NCBI GenBank assembly: GCA_964519955.1
Contig: CAZFLM010000013.1
Location: 1 to 64,000, forward strand
Source of the DNA: CAZFLM01 sp964519955
Lineage (GTDB): Bacteria > Armatimonadota > Chthonomonadetes > Chthonomonadales > CAJBBX01
Reading direction: 5' to 3'
DNA: 64,000 nucleotides
Position numbers and translations under genes: made by a program. Below are positions 1 through 8,818 of this stretch, piece after piece. Within the stretch, counting starts at the first letter, position 1, and every line of letters begins with the position of its first letter. The notes beneath the pieces were generated by a model, which worked only from the letters and a program-made list of their open reading frames with translations, had not been told where the DNA came from and made no database searches.

Positions 1-240
1 CCCGTGCTGCTCGACGTGCGAGAGGCCGAGGAGCGGAAGGTGTCCACCATTGCCGGCAGCCAGCACATCCCGCTGGGAGAGCTTCCGGACAAGCTTGACA
101 CGCTCGACCGCAGCGCACACATCGTGGTGTTCTGCCGGTCGGGCAGGAGGTCCGCCCAGGCGGTCGCGCTCATGCGGGACAAGGGGTTCACCAAGGTGCG
201 AAGCCTGTCGGGCGGGATGCTGGAGTGGGAACGCAAGTGA
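1..240 (+). CDS. rhodanese-like domain protein, C-terminal part
   Basis: The gene enters the window from the left in frame and stops at 240, so only about 79 residues are visible. The fragment has the rhodanese fold signature: an LLDVRE strand, then an active-site loop C-R-S-G-R-R-S whose cysteine would carry the persulfide, then the closing S-G-G-M-x-x-W helix. Such domains are either free sulfurtransferases or the C-terminal part of MoeB/ThiF-type fusions; the missing 5' end prevents a choice. A peroxiredoxin follows on the same strand after 57 nt. Confidence 0.85.
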   Translation, partial: PVLLDVREAEERKVSTIAGSQHIPLGELPDKLDTLDRSAHIVVFCRSGRRSAQAVALMRDKGFTKVRSLSGGMLEWERK

Positions 241-297
241 CCGGGGCGTCCCCGGCGCCAAACACACGACGCAAGGTCAGCAAGGGAGGAGAAAGAC

Positions 298-990
298 ATG
301 TGTGACTGTCAGTCCAGCTCAGATGCACCTCGCATTCCTCTGATCGGCGAGCTGGCCCCGTCGTTCAAGGCGATGACGACGCAGGGCGAGATCAACTTCC
401 CCGAGGACTACAAGGGCAAGTGGGTCATTCTGTTCAGCCACCCCGCCGACTTCACCCCCGTGTGCACGACGGAGTTCATGACGTTCGCGAAGATGGCGCC
501 CGAGCTTGAGGCGCTCAACTGCAAGCTGATCGGACTCTCCATCGACAGCCACTACAGCCACATCGCCTGGCTCCGCACGATCAAGGAGAAGATCGAGTGG
601 AACGGCATGAAGGGGATGGAGGTGAGGTTCCCTGTCATCGCCGACCTGACGATGGAAGTCGCCAAGAAGTTCGGCATGGTACAGCCCGGGGCCAGCAACA
701 CGCAGGCCGTGCGCGCGGTGTTCTTTATCGACCCTGAGTCCAAGATACGCGCGCTGGTCTACTACCCGCTCTCCAACGGGCGCAACTTCGACGAGGTGAA
801 GCGCCTCCTGATCGCGATGCAGACATCCGACAAGCACGGCGTCGCGACGCCCGCCGATTGGCGCCCCGGCGATCGTGTCATCATTCCGCCGCCCGGGTCG
901 TGCGGCCAGGCCGCGGACCGCGTCGCCGGGGCGGGCGACGACTACGAGTGCTTGGACTGGTTCCTGTGCCTGAAGAAGCTGCCCGAGTAG
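298..990 (+). CDS. peroxiredoxin (Prx6/archaeal-type thiol peroxidase)
   Basis: Predicted thiol peroxidase reducing hydrogen peroxide and alkyl hydroperoxides in the cytoplasm. The peroxidatic motif P-A-D-F-T-P-V-C-T-T-E places the catalytic cysteine at residue 56, and the long C-terminal domain (230 aa in total) matches the Prx6 group. The C-terminus carries further cysteines, including a C-L-D-W-F-L-C arrangement like that of archaeal Prx enzymes that use C-terminal resolving cysteines, so this may work as a multi-Cys enzyme. The N-terminus is also Cys-rich (M-C-D-C). A good ribosome site (ggaggag) precedes ATG 298. A stem-loop follows the gene, suggesting that transcription ends before feoA. 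Confidence 0.93.
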   Translation: MCDCQSSSDAPRIPLIGELAPSFKAMTTQGEINFPEDYKGKWVILFSHPADFTPVCTTEFMTFAKMAPELEALNCKLIGLSIDSHYSHIAWLRTIKEKIEWNGMKGMEVRFPVIADLTMEVAKKFGMVQPGASNTQAVRAVFFIDPESKIRALVYYPLSNGRNFDEVKRLLIAMQTSDKHGVATPADWRPGDRVIIPPPGSCGQAADRVAGAGDDYECLDWFLCLKKLPE

Positions 991-1016
991 ACGCCCCGCG
1001 AGGCTTCGTGAGGTCC

Positions 1017-1054
1017 AATGCACCCGGTTCGCCACATTGCGAGCCGGGTGCATT
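1017..1054 (+). terminator. strong stem-loop after the peroxiredoxin gene
   Basis: Positions 1017-1032 pair with 1039-1054 (16 bp with one G-T wobble) around a 6-nt loop. No T-tract follows, so it is either an atypical terminator or an RNA-stabilising hairpin. It lies 27 nt after the peroxiredoxin stop and 130 nt before feoA. Confidence 0.55.
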
Positions 1055-1186
1055 GCTGGCGCGTCGCTGTGTCGTCCTGCTGGAGTACACTTTGCTGGGG
1101 CATCCGGCAGTCGCCCAGGCTGGCAGGTTCGCGCGACCTGCCGCACTCCCCGGCAAGCTTGGGCGCGCGGGCGAGAAAGGCGAGTC

Positions 1187-1459
1187 GTGAGAGCCGACGG
1201 GACCGACAAGAGCATACGGCTCTGCGACATGCGGCAGGGGGCCGGCGGTACCGTTCTGGCGGCCGCGGGCGGGAGCGCGTTCAGGAAGCGCATCGCTATG
1301 CTGGGCGTAGGCCCGGGCGCGCACGTCAGCGTGCTGCAGAACCACGGCCGGGGGCCGGTCCTTATCCTCGTCCACGATCTCCGCCTGGCGCTTGGGCGCG
1401 GCGAAGCGGCCAAGGTCCTCGTTGAGGTGAGTCTTGACAGAGACCACGGCTGCACCTGA
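1187..1459 (+). CDS. feoA: FeoA family protein
   Basis: Small SH3-like cytoplasmic partner of the ferrous iron transporter FeoB. The 90-residue product has the FeoA pattern: an N-terminal L-C-D-M-R-x-G segment, then G-G-S-A-F-R-K-R-I-A-M-L-G-V-x-P-G, then a V-x-V-L-Q-N strand and a terminal regulatory strand. I chose GTG 1187 because the FeoA homology begins directly after it and a purine-rich stretch precedes it; upstream in-frame sequence does not look coding. The stop overlaps the start of feoB by 26 nt, which implies translational coupling. Confidence 0.85.
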   Translation: MRADGTDKSIRLCDMRQGAGGTVLAAAGGSAFRKRIAMLGVGPGAHVSVLQNHGRGPVLILVHDLRLALGRGEAAKVLVEVSLDRDHGCT

Positions 1460-3455
1460 CGGAGGCCACCCGGCGCCCCTCCGCATTGCCCTGGCCGGAC
1501 AGCCCAACGTGGGCAAGTCCACGATCTTCAACATGCTGACCGGGCTGAACCAGCACGTCGGCAACTGGCCCGGCAAGACGGTCGAACAGAAGACCGGCCG
1601 CCTGGAGTTCGGTGACACGTCAGTCGACCTCACGGACCTGCCGGGCACCTATGGTCTCACGTCCTCCTCCGAGGAGGAGCGGATCGCCCGCGAGCACATC
1701 ATCACGGAGCGGCCCGATCTGGTTATCCTGGTCGCCAACGCATCGGCCCTCGAGAGCAGCCTGTACCTTCTCACGGAACTCCTCGCGCTCGACATACCGC
1801 TCGTCGTCGGCCTGAACATGATGGACATGGCCGAGCGACAAGGTCGCCAGATCGATCCGCAAGTCCTTGCCGCCGCGCTCCGAGTGCCGGTGGTGCCGAT
1901 CACAGCGGCACGGAACCGAGGGATCCGTGAGTTGATGGCGGCCGCGGTTGGTCTCTGCCATGCGGCCAACAAGCTCGCCCCAGCAAAGCCGGCGCTTCAG
2001 ACAGAACACCGAGAGGCGATGGAGGCTATCCAGGCGCTTGTCGACGACTCAGTACCACGCCCCTACTCCCCGCCCTGGATTGCGCTGAAGCTCCTGGAAG
2101 GCGACTCCGAGATAACCCGGCAGGTCGAGGAGTGGGCGCCAGCAGCATGGCCGGCCATCAGCCGCATCCTTGGCCAACACGAGGACGCCTACCTGGACAT
2201 CGCGCGCGGGCGCTACGAGTGGATCGGCCGGATGAGGCGGGCCGCCGAGATTCGGCCGAGCCTGGGCAGCATGGGCCTGACCGATCGGCTCGATCGTGTG
2301 GCCACGCATCCGGTGATGGGGTTGGCCACACTCGCTCTGGTCGCGGGCTTCGTGTTCGCATGCACGTACGCGATTGCGCTGCCCGCGGCGCGTTGGCTGC
2401 AGACCGGACTAGTCGCGCCGGCGTCTGACTGGATGCGCCAGATGCTGTCGGGCACTCCTGGATGGGTGTCGGGCCTTCTCGTATCCGGCGCCGTCGGCGG
2501 AGCGGGCCTCGTCTTGAGCTTCCTGCCCGTGCTTCTGCTCTTCTTCGTCGCCCTCGGCGTCGCGGAAGACACGGGGTATCTGGCACGCGCCGCCTACGTG
2601 ACCGATCGGTACATGCACCCGATGGGCCTTCACGGACGGTCGAGCCTGCCGCTGGCTCTGGGGTTCGGGTGCAACGTGCCCGCCGTACTGGGCACCCGCA
2701 TCCTGGAAGACCGGCGGGCCAGGCTGTTGACCATCCTGCTGACGCCATTCATGCCATGCACTGGCCGCCTCGCAGTGGTCGCATTCCTGGCTCCGGCGCT
2801 CTTCGGCAACAGGGCGACCTGGGTCACGTGCGGACTTGTCGGGCTCAACCTGCTCCTGCTGTTCGTAATGGGCGTGGCGCTGAACCGGGTTGCCCTTCGC
2901 GGAGAGCGAGCCCCCTTCATCATGGCGATGCCGGCATACCATGCGCCGAACGCGCGGACGGTGGGCCTCTTCGCGCTCCGGAACTGCCTGGCGTTCATAG
3001 GAAAAGCCGGAACCGTCATCCTCGCTACATCCTGCCTGGTGTGGGCATTGTCCGCCCTGCCCGGGGGCGACATCGAGAACAGCTACCTCGGACGGGTCGG
3101 CAGGTCCTTGGTGCCAGTGACGCAGTGGATCGGCCTTGCCGACTGGCGCTACTCGGTCGCGCTGCTGACGGGCTTGGTCGCCAAGGAGAACGCGGTAGCA
3201 ACGCTTGGCGTGCTGTTTGAGTCTGACGGCAGCACCCACTGGGGCGCCGCTGCCGCCACACACGCGCTCTCGCCCGCGGCGGGGTTGGCCTTCCTGGTGG
3301 TGCAGATGCTGTTCATCCCGTGTATTCCAACGCTCGCCTGCATCCGCTGCGAGAGCGGCAGGCTGCGCTGGGCTGCCGCCAGCGTCGGGCTGCAGTTGCT
3401 CGTGTCCGTACTTGCCGCGCTGCTCGTGTACCGCGCGGCGCTTCTGTGGTGGTGA
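1434..3455 (+). CDS. feoB: ferrous iron transport protein B
   Basis: Inner-membrane Fe(II) transporter with an N-terminal GTPase domain. The P-loop G-Q-P-N-V-G-K-S-T lies at residues 22-30, the switch threonine near 49, D-L-P-G at 68-71, and an N-M-M-D motif stands in for N-K-x-D. A helical spacer follows, then the polytopic membrane part with the paired gate regions typical of FeoB; 673 aa is within the family range. The TTG start at 1434 is supported by a gaggtgag ribosome site six bases upstream inside feoA. No feoC gene is visible. Regulation by an iron sensor is likely from family knowledge, but I see no clear Fur box. Confidence 0.96.
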   Translation: MTETTAAPDGGHPAPLRIALAGQPNVGKSTIFNMLTGLNQHVGNWPGKTVEQKTGRLEFGDTSVDLTDLPGTYGLTSSSEEERIAREHIITERPDLVILVANASALESSLYLLTELLALDIPLVVGLNMMDMAERQGRQIDPQVLAAALRVPVVPITAARNRGIRELMAAAVGLCHAANKLAPAKPALQTEHREAMEAIQALVDDSVPRPYSPPWIALKLLEGDSEITRQVEEWAPAAWPAISRILGQHEDAYLDIARGRYEWIGRMRRAAEIRPSLGSMGLTDRLDRVATHPVMGLATLALVAGFVFACTYAIALPAARWLQTGLVAPASDWMRQMLSGTPGWVSGLLVSGAVGGAGLVLSFLPVLLLFFVALGVAEDTGYLARAAYVTDRYMHPMGLHGRSSLPLALGFGCNVPAVLGTRILEDRRARLLTILLTPFMPCTGRLAVVAFLAPALFGNRATWVTCGLVGLNLLLLFVMGVALNRVALRGERAPFIMAMPAYHAPNARTVGLFALRNCLAFIGKAGTVILATSCLVWALSALPGGDIENSYLGRVGRSLVPVTQWIGLADWRYSVALLTGLVAKENAVATLGVLFESDGSTHWGAAAATHALSPAAGLAFLVVQMLFIPCIPTLACIRCESGRLRWAAASVGLQLLVSVLAALLVYRAALLWW

Positions 3456-3492
3456 CGGCGCCGGGATTGCGCAAGTCCGACGGGTCGTCGGT

Positions 3493-3881
3493 TCAGGGAG
3501 TCATGCAGTCACCCAGACGCCAGGTCGCTTTGACGATGTTGTCGCCGTACTCGGCACCAGGTGGGCGGTACAGGCGAGTCGGGGAGCCGGTGGCTCGCAC
3601 GATGGCGTCTGAGCCCTGACGCAGCTCCCGCTTGATGCCAGCCTCGGCGAGTAGTCCGGGTGGGGGCCGTCTTGAAGCGTCAGCGCCAAGCGCTTGAGCT
3701 TGGGATTGCCCCGCACCACCTTGGGGTCGCCGATGCCGCGCTCGGTCCCCCACACGTCTTCGGCTTGGACATCGGCGGCCGCAAGGTAGCGGCCCTCATG
3801 GAGCTTGAGGTTGGTCTGAGCGCCGCCGCTCCGAGCGCTGCACGCACCACAGAGAAGGCCGATCGGACAAAGCAGATGCAT
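3493..3881 (-). pseudogene. decayed polysaccharide deacetylase (NodB-type) remnant
   Basis: Read on the minus strand from ATG 3881, the frame starts with a short hydrophobic, Cys-containing leader and reaches G-N-P-K-x-x-x-L-A-L-T-L-Q-D-G-P-H, a recognisable but damaged NodB first motif (normally T-F-D-D-G-P-H). Near 3690 the similarity moves to another frame and resumes close to the third motif, R-P-P-G-A-E-Y-x-x-N-I-V-K, then ends. The His motif and the whole middle of the domain are missing. The same order of motifs occurs in the intact gene at 20780-21667 of this window. I infer an internal deletion plus frameshift. Confidence 0.6.
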
Positions 3882-4033
3882 CGCGCATGGTATGCTCCTC
3901 GTGTGCGGCGCTCCGTTTGCGGAGTGGTCAAGCCGGTCAGACGATGGTGCTCGCGAGGCTCTCACGTCGGAGGCGAAGGGCCATGCCCAAGGACGCCCGT
4001 TCGGGCGCGCACCGGATGGCGAGGAGACCACGC

Positions 4034-5149
4034 ATGAACCCCAAATCGGCACGGATGCCCCTGACCGCCCTGGCGTTTCTGGTCTTCGGCCCAATGCCTG
4101 AGCTTGGCCCGCAAGCCCCCGCCGGCGCGAACCCCAACGCCTCGCCCTACCCGCCAAGCGCCGTCATTCGCAGCATGACGTGGCACTGGGACACGTTGCG
4201 CAGCGCGGCGCCGGGCAGCGACCTCTGGCCGATCACCTGGGCGGCAGACGGCAACCTGTACACTTCGTGGGGCGATGGCGGGGGCTTCGGCGGCACCAAT
4301 GACGATGGGCGGGTGAGCATGGGCTTCGCGCGCATCGCCGGCTCGCCAGAACGGCTAGACGCGGTGAACGTGAACGGCGGGAAGAACGCCAAACGTCCGG
4401 CGTCCTTCCCCAAAAAGGGCAAGGCGGACGGACTTATCGCCATCGGGTCGACGCTGTACGCGTGGGTCAACATGCAGGATGGCGAGTACCCGGATGTGGA
4501 CGCGCGCCTGGCCTGGTCGACCGATCAGGGCGCGACCTGGCGCCTCGCGCCCTGGGCATTCAGGAAGGGCGCGGGCAACGTGAAGCCGGCCACGTTCCTG
4601 AACTTCGGCAAGGGGTACACCGGTGTACCCGCCGACCTAAAGGGCTACGTGTACTTCTACGGTGCACGACAGGGCGACGACCGACACACCGTCTTGGGCC
4701 GAGCGCCCCAGGACCGACTGCGCGACCAGCGCGCGTATGAGTACCTGGCGCGTGTCGAGCACGGCCATCCAAGGTGGTCGCGAGACCCTCGGACAGACCT
4801 GCTGGAGATGGAGTTCACCGGGGATGTGGTAGTCTCGTACCTGCCCGGACTTCACCGATTCCTGGCAGGCGCATTCCACACGGGGCCTGGTCAGCTTGGC
4901 ATCTTCGACGCACCGCAGCCGTGGGGTCCCTGGACGACGGTCGCATGGTACGACCACTGGGGCGGCATGGGTCCGGAGGGCTGGGGCCTCACCTGCAGCT
5001 TTCCGGCGAAGTGGGTGTCCGCCGATGGCCGCACGCTGTGGTGCGTGTTCAGCGTCTATGGCAAGGGTGGACAGTCGGGCATCGCGGCGCACGACCGGTT
5101 CAATGCGGTGAAGGTGTCGCTACATGTGGCGGGCAGCCGCGGAACCTGA
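4034..5149 (+). CDS. secreted DUF4185-like protein
   Basis: A 371-residue exported protein. The first 30 residues look like a signal peptide (basic start, hydrophobic stretch, A-G-A region). The mature part begins with a W-P-I-T-W-x-x-D-G-N-L-Y-x-x-W-G-D-G pattern and an S-M-G-F-A-R-I-x-G segment, as in DUF4185/beta-propeller proteins, and continues with aromatic-rich strands. No catalytic residues can be assigned; the family is often found next to carbohydrate-active genes. ATG 4034 is chosen because gaggag sits seven bases upstream and it opens the signal peptide; the longer in-frame reading upstream is probably untranslated. A small 7-bp hairpin (3907-3924) lies in the leader. Confidence 0.75.
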   Translation: MNPKSARMPLTALAFLVFGPMPELGPQAPAGANPNASPYPPSAVIRSMTWHWDTLRSAAPGSDLWPITWAADGNLYTSWGDGGGFGGTNDDGRVSMGFARIAGSPERLDAVNVNGGKNAKRPASFPKKGKADGLIAIGSTLYAWVNMQDGEYPDVDARLAWSTDQGATWRLAPWAFRKGAGNVKPATFLNFGKGYTGVPADLKGYVYFYGARQGDDRHTVLGRAPQDRLRDQRAYEYLARVEHGHPRWSRDPRTDLLEMEFTGDVVVSYLPGLHRFLAGAFHTGPGQLGIFDAPQPWGPWTTVAWYDHWGGMGPEGWGLTCSFPAKWVSADGRTLWCVFSVYGKGGQSGIAAHDRFNAVKVSLHVAGSRGT

Positions 5150-5638
5150 GCGCGATTGGGCCAGGCGCCCTACTCGGCCAGCCCGGCAGCCCTACGCCGC
5201 AAGCGGCAGGTCCTCCTCCAGCGAGGGGAGTACCGCCAGCACGGTAAGCGTGATGTGCAGCGTATCCTGCCCCGTCTGCCTGTTCCCGAACCACCAAGCC
5301 GCCGCGTCGTTCGCCGCTGGAACGGTGACCGCGCTCGTCAGGCCGCCCGGCGCGGAACTGCTCCTCCTGGTGACTTTGGGGCGCGCCCACATCATCGAGA
5401 CAGGCGCCGAGCCCTATCGCTTCCGACGCGCGTTGGCGGACCCAAAGCGCCGTAAGAAGACAGGAGTACGGTGGGCCATATTGGGCAAGAGAATGGGCCA
5501 GAACCGGTTGCCAGAAGTGCCGGCACATCGGGACCGCCCTCGACGACCTGCACGTTCGGTGCTCCAAGGCGTCGTTCGGGCCATTGAGTCGTTCCCCGGT
5601 GTGGGAACGGCTTCCACGCTCGCTACAGCCCTTCCTGC
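5150..5638. other. 490-nt region without a convincing gene; possible gene remnant
   Basis: No complete reading frame here looks like a protein. On the minus strand, 5395 down to 5192 reads as what could be the last 60 or so residues of an exported beta-rich protein (alternating hydrophobics around W-W-F-G-N-R-Q-T-G-Q-D-T-L), but it has no upstream part, so it is probably a fragment. The right half (5400-5638) has mixed frames and no clear coding signature. Together with the pseudogene at 3493 and the recombinase-like gene at 5639, it looks like eroded accessory DNA. Confidence 0.4.
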
Positions 5639-7147
5639 GTGAACATGAGGATCGACGGACGGCTCCTCCGCGACGACGAGCCGTTCATCCCGTCGGTCAA
5701 GATGCTGCCTGGCATCATCCTCTCATGGGAGTATGCCGGCTCCCGCTTCTACGGATCGGGAGCCAGCGGCAAGTACCGGCTGCGCGCGATGGAGCGCATG
5801 GCGGAGGCGACTGGCAGTCTGGTCGACACCCAGGTTAGTATCGATCGTGATCTCGTGGACCGGTTCCCGGAGCAGGCTCTGTTCCGCGATGGTTCGCCAG
5901 CGGCAGACCTGTTCGCCGCCAACCATCGCAAGTGGGCCAAGCTAGACGCGAAGACCCTGGTCGAGAGCGAGTTTCGGGACCTATCGGTCAGCAATCTTCA
6001 GCAATCGGCGGGCCGCACCAGCGGCGCCACGAAGTCGACGCGCTCGACCGCCAGCCCCTACTCGGGCAAGGTCTGGTGCGCTCGGCACGGCGTGGATGAG
6101 GATGGCCACCCACTTCGGACTCACGTGATGACCGTGCAAGGTGCCGACGACATGTGGATATGCAGGTCGGACTACATGCGCGCCGACGGCGCCCCGCTCT
6201 GCGCAAAGTGGCAGAACCGCCTGAGCGCCATTCTGGACTGCCACCTTGCGCGAGCACTCTCGGCGCGGCTTAGCTCCGTGGACAGGGTGGTCGAGGAGTC
6301 GGACCAGACCTGCGATGCGCTTGCGGCCAGACGGGCGGCACTCGTAGAAGATGCGCGCGCGCTGGAGCGCAAGCTCCGGACCCGGCAGACCGCCTTGGAG
6401 GATATGATCGAGGCCGGTGCGGCGAAGGAGGAGCGCCAGCGCTACGCCGCCGAGGAGATCGTCCCGCTGACATCAGCCATCAGGGCCAAAGTAGACGAGG
6501 GGGATCGGATCGGGCGGGACATGGATCGGATTCGGGCGGAGGGCAGGTCGGCCGACATCGAGACCAGCCTGCGTGAGGTTCCGGCTCGGGCCGTGCAGGG
6601 CCTTGGCGACATGCCAGTCGCTGAGCGCCAGGCTATCGTCAGCACCTACCTCGGCGGCGTCGATCTGCTCGTCGTCGGCGGCGGTGCCAACCGCACTGTG
6701 GTCATCCGGTTCGAATGGCGCAACGGTTGGTCTGACACGCTCGTCTCGTTCCGCGGCCCCGGTGCCGACACACGGCCGCTGACAGCCGATGAGGCGAGTG
6801 TCATCCAGGAGATGTGGCCCCAGAACGATGTGGCGTTCTCCGACTGGCTCGGGCGCCTTGCGCCGGGCCGGCGCTTCGCTTGGGTACAGAGGCAGGCTCA
6901 GAGGCTCGGCGTCAGCGCCCGCTGCCGCAAGCCGGCCGCCTGGATCAAGTGCGCGTTCGCCACGACCCCTCGATGCTGGGTCGATGAGCATCCAGACGTG
7001 CTCTATCTGCAGCTCTCATCCAAGGGCGAGGATCGCTGTTTGCCTGTCTACACGGATGGGAGTCACGGAGAGGTGATCGCCACGCCCGATGAGGTCCTTC
7101 GGGCGCTGCAGTCCCAGCAGACTATCCTTTTATCCCCGTCATGGTGA
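5639..7147 (+). CDS. protein resembling the C-terminal half of a large serine recombinase
   Basis: A 502-residue product. Around residues 140-190 there is a candidate zinc ribbon (C-x2-H followed by C-x9/10-C with flanking Tyr/Trp), then a long heptad-like charged helix (about 200-290) and a beta-rich C-terminal part. That order of zinc ribbon then coiled coil is typical of the DNA-binding half of large serine recombinases. The N-terminal catalytic domain with its nucleophilic serine is not visible in this frame or clearly in others, so the gene is probably truncated or only distantly related. GTG 5639 and ATG 5645 are both possible starts; neither has a good ribosome site. Its 3' end overlaps the convergent permease gene by 26 nt. 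Confidence 0.42.
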   Translation: MNMRIDGRLLRDDEPFIPSVKMLPGIILSWEYAGSRFYGSGASGKYRLRAMERMAEATGSLVDTQVSIDRDLVDRFPEQALFRDGSPAADLFAANHRKWAKLDAKTLVESEFRDLSVSNLQQSAGRTSGATKSTRSTASPYSGKVWCARHGVDEDGHPLRTHVMTVQGADDMWICRSDYMRADGAPLCAKWQNRLSAILDCHLARALSARLSSVDRVVEESDQTCDALAARRAALVEDARALERKLRTRQTALEDMIEAGAAKEERQRYAAEEIVPLTSAIRAKVDEGDRIGRDMDRIRAEGRSADIETSLREVPARAVQGLGDMPVAERQAIVSTYLGGVDLLVVGGGANRTVVIRFEWRNGWSDTLVSFRGPGADTRPLTADEASVIQEMWPQNDVAFSDWLGRLAPGRRFAWVQRQAQRLGVSARCRKPAAWIKCAFATTPRCWVDEHPDVLYLQLSSKGEDRCLPVYTDGSHGEVIATPDEVLRALQSQQTILLSPSW

Positions 7148-7982
7148 TGCCCTGGATGAAGGTGCGCTGAGTGAAGAAGAAGAGCACCAGGATGGGCGCG
7201 GTCATCACCGTGGAGACGGCCATGAGCTGCCCCCAGAACGACCCGTACTGGCTGGAGAACATCGCCAGGCCGAGCGAGAGCGGGAACTTGTCGTCGTTGT
7301 AGAGGTAGATGAGGGGACCGAGGAAGTCGTTCCACGTGTTGAGGAACGTGAAGAGGGCGACAGTGGCGAGGGCCGGAGTCGCCAACGGCATGAGCACCTT
7401 GCGGTAGATGTCCCACTCGTTGCAGCCGTCCAGACGCGCCGCGTCGGTGAGGTCCGGCGGGATCGTCATGAAGAACTGGCGGAGCAGGAAGATGAAGAAC
7501 GCGTTGCCCAGGAACGCGGGCACGGTGAGTGGCAGGTAGGTGTCGATCCAGCCCAGCGTCTTGAAGATGGCGAAGAGCGGCACCATGGTCACCTGAGCGG
7601 GGAGCATCATCGTGGAGAGGAGGAGCGCGAAGAGTAGACCGCGGCCCTTCCACGGGATGCGCGCGAGGCCGTACGCCACGAGCGAGCTGGACAGGACGAC
7701 GCCCACCACGTTCAGCGTGCAGAGGATCAGCGTGTTCCGCAGGTAGAGCGCGAACGGGAAGTGCGTCAGCCCCTTCGTGTAGTTCTCCCACACGATGTGG
7801 CGCGGCAGCACCGTGGTGAAGATCTCGTTCTCCGGCTTGAACGAGGTCATCACGAGCCACACGAACGGCGCGAAGAAGATGGCGCTCAGGACGACCAGCA
7901 CGACGAGCACGATGCTGGTGCGGAGTTGGTTCTTGGCGCGGCGGCCGGGTACGGCGCGCGAGGGCTGTGCGGTTGCTTCCAT
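7122..7982 (-). CDS. carbohydrate ABC transporter permease (MalG type)
   Basis: Inner-membrane permease of a sugar importer. The 286-residue protein has six hydrophobic segments, and the cytoplasmic loop E-A-A motif appears as D-A-A-R-L-D-G-C-N-E-W-D-I-Y-R-K-V-x-M-P-L, where the ATPase docks. The N-terminus is basic and cytoplasmic. The cognate MalF-type permease is probably the plus-strand gene at 10854, although the two are usually adjacent and co-directional. No solute-binding protein or ATPase gene is in the window, so a distant or shared ATPase is implied. Confidence 0.93.
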   Translation of the reverse strand: MEATAQPSRAVPGRRAKNQLRTSIVLVVLVVLSAIFFAPFVWLVMTSFKPENEIFTTVLPRHIVWENYTKGLTHFPFALYLRNTLILCTLNVVGVVLSSSLVAYGLARIPWKGRGLLFALLLSTMMLPAQVTMVPLFAIFKTLGWIDTYLPLTVPAFLGNAFFIFLLRQFFMTIPPDLTDAARLDGCNEWDIYRKVLMPLATPALATVALFTFLNTWNDFLGPLIYLYNDDKFPLSLGLAMFSSQYGSFWGQLMAVSTVMTAPILVLFFFTQRTFIQGITMTGIKG

Positions 7983-8043
7983 AGGATCGGTTCCAGCCTA
8001 GTATACACCGAGGAGGCGACCGGTTGCCTATGTGCCGCGGCGG

Positions 8044-8589
8044 TCAGCAGACAAGTCCGTCGTCCAGCCGCAGCGTTACGGCCTCTCCTTCGAACAGCAG
8101 AATCCGGACGCGATCGCCCTCCACCTGGCAGTCCGTGACGATGTCGTCAGCAGTGTGCACCCACACCTCCGCGCCCTCGAGGGTCAGGGCGCTCAACCCC
8201 AGCTCGCACACCCCCAACACGATTCCGGGCCGTGTCGTCGGCGCGAACCGATAGAAGAGGAACGGCAGCTCTACCCGACCGAGCAGGCGCCCCTCGGGGA
8301 AGCGCACAGCCGCCGCGCTGGTACCGTAGCCCACGAGCAGGATTGGCTCCGACGTGTGGAGCAGGATCTGCGGCGTCAGCCCGTGGTCCTCGGAGGCGAT
8401 GCCCAACCCGAACCGGTATCCAGCATCACGCTGCGCGGTGACGACCGCCACGTCGCAGCGCGACCGCCCCTCGCCCTCCTCGCCCAGCCAGAGGTGCCCG
8501 CTCTCGCAGCGATCGAGGTATCCGCGCATCTGATCGCGCGTCTCGAACCGCTCGGTCGCGACGGCATAGTCACCGAACGCAATCTGCAT
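8044..8589 (-). CDS. hypothetical protein, beta-rich
   Basis: A 181-residue acidic protein without signal peptide or membrane segment and without a family I recognise. The sequence alternates hydrophobic and charged residues as in an all-beta protein and contains four cysteines. It lies 61 nt upstream of the MalG-type permease gene on the same strand, so the two may be co-transcribed; that could mean a role in sensing or accessory function for the transporter, but nothing in the sequence shows it. Start at ATG 8589; gggagggc lies just upstream on the coding strand. Confidence 0.6.
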   Translation of the reverse strand: MQIAFGDYAVATERFETRDQMRGYLDRCESGHLWLGEEGEGRSRCDVAVVTAQRDAGYRFGLGIASEDHGLTPQILLHTSEPILLVGYGTSAAAVRFPEGRLLGRVELPFLFYRFAPTTRPGIVLGVCELGLSALTLEGAEVWVHTADDIVTDCQVEGDRVRILLFEGEAVTLRLDDGLVC

Positions 8590-8818
8590 GTTGCCCTCCC
8601 GCGGCGATATGCCACCACTCCTCGCGCTGGTTCGCCACGCGCCGGCTCTGTTCCTAGCGCTGTCGCCACCGGCAATCGCCTGCCCTCAGACGACCGAGAC
8701 GTCACGCATCGGCGCGCACATGGCTCGCACAGGGAGGGATGGCGCACACAGCCGCGAATCTATCGCCGGCTCAGCGGCGATGCGCCGCCTTGCCGATCCA
8801 CTGGAGGACCGCGCGTCC

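Noticed and set aside
319..1455. Long minus-strand open frame opposite the peroxiredoxin gene.
   Set aside because: It is the antisense shadow of strongly coding high-GC sequence and shows no protein family features.
6700..6720. GGTTCGAAT, resembling a tRNA T-loop.
   Set aside because: No flanking complementary arms, anticodon stem or acceptor; it lies inside a reading frame.
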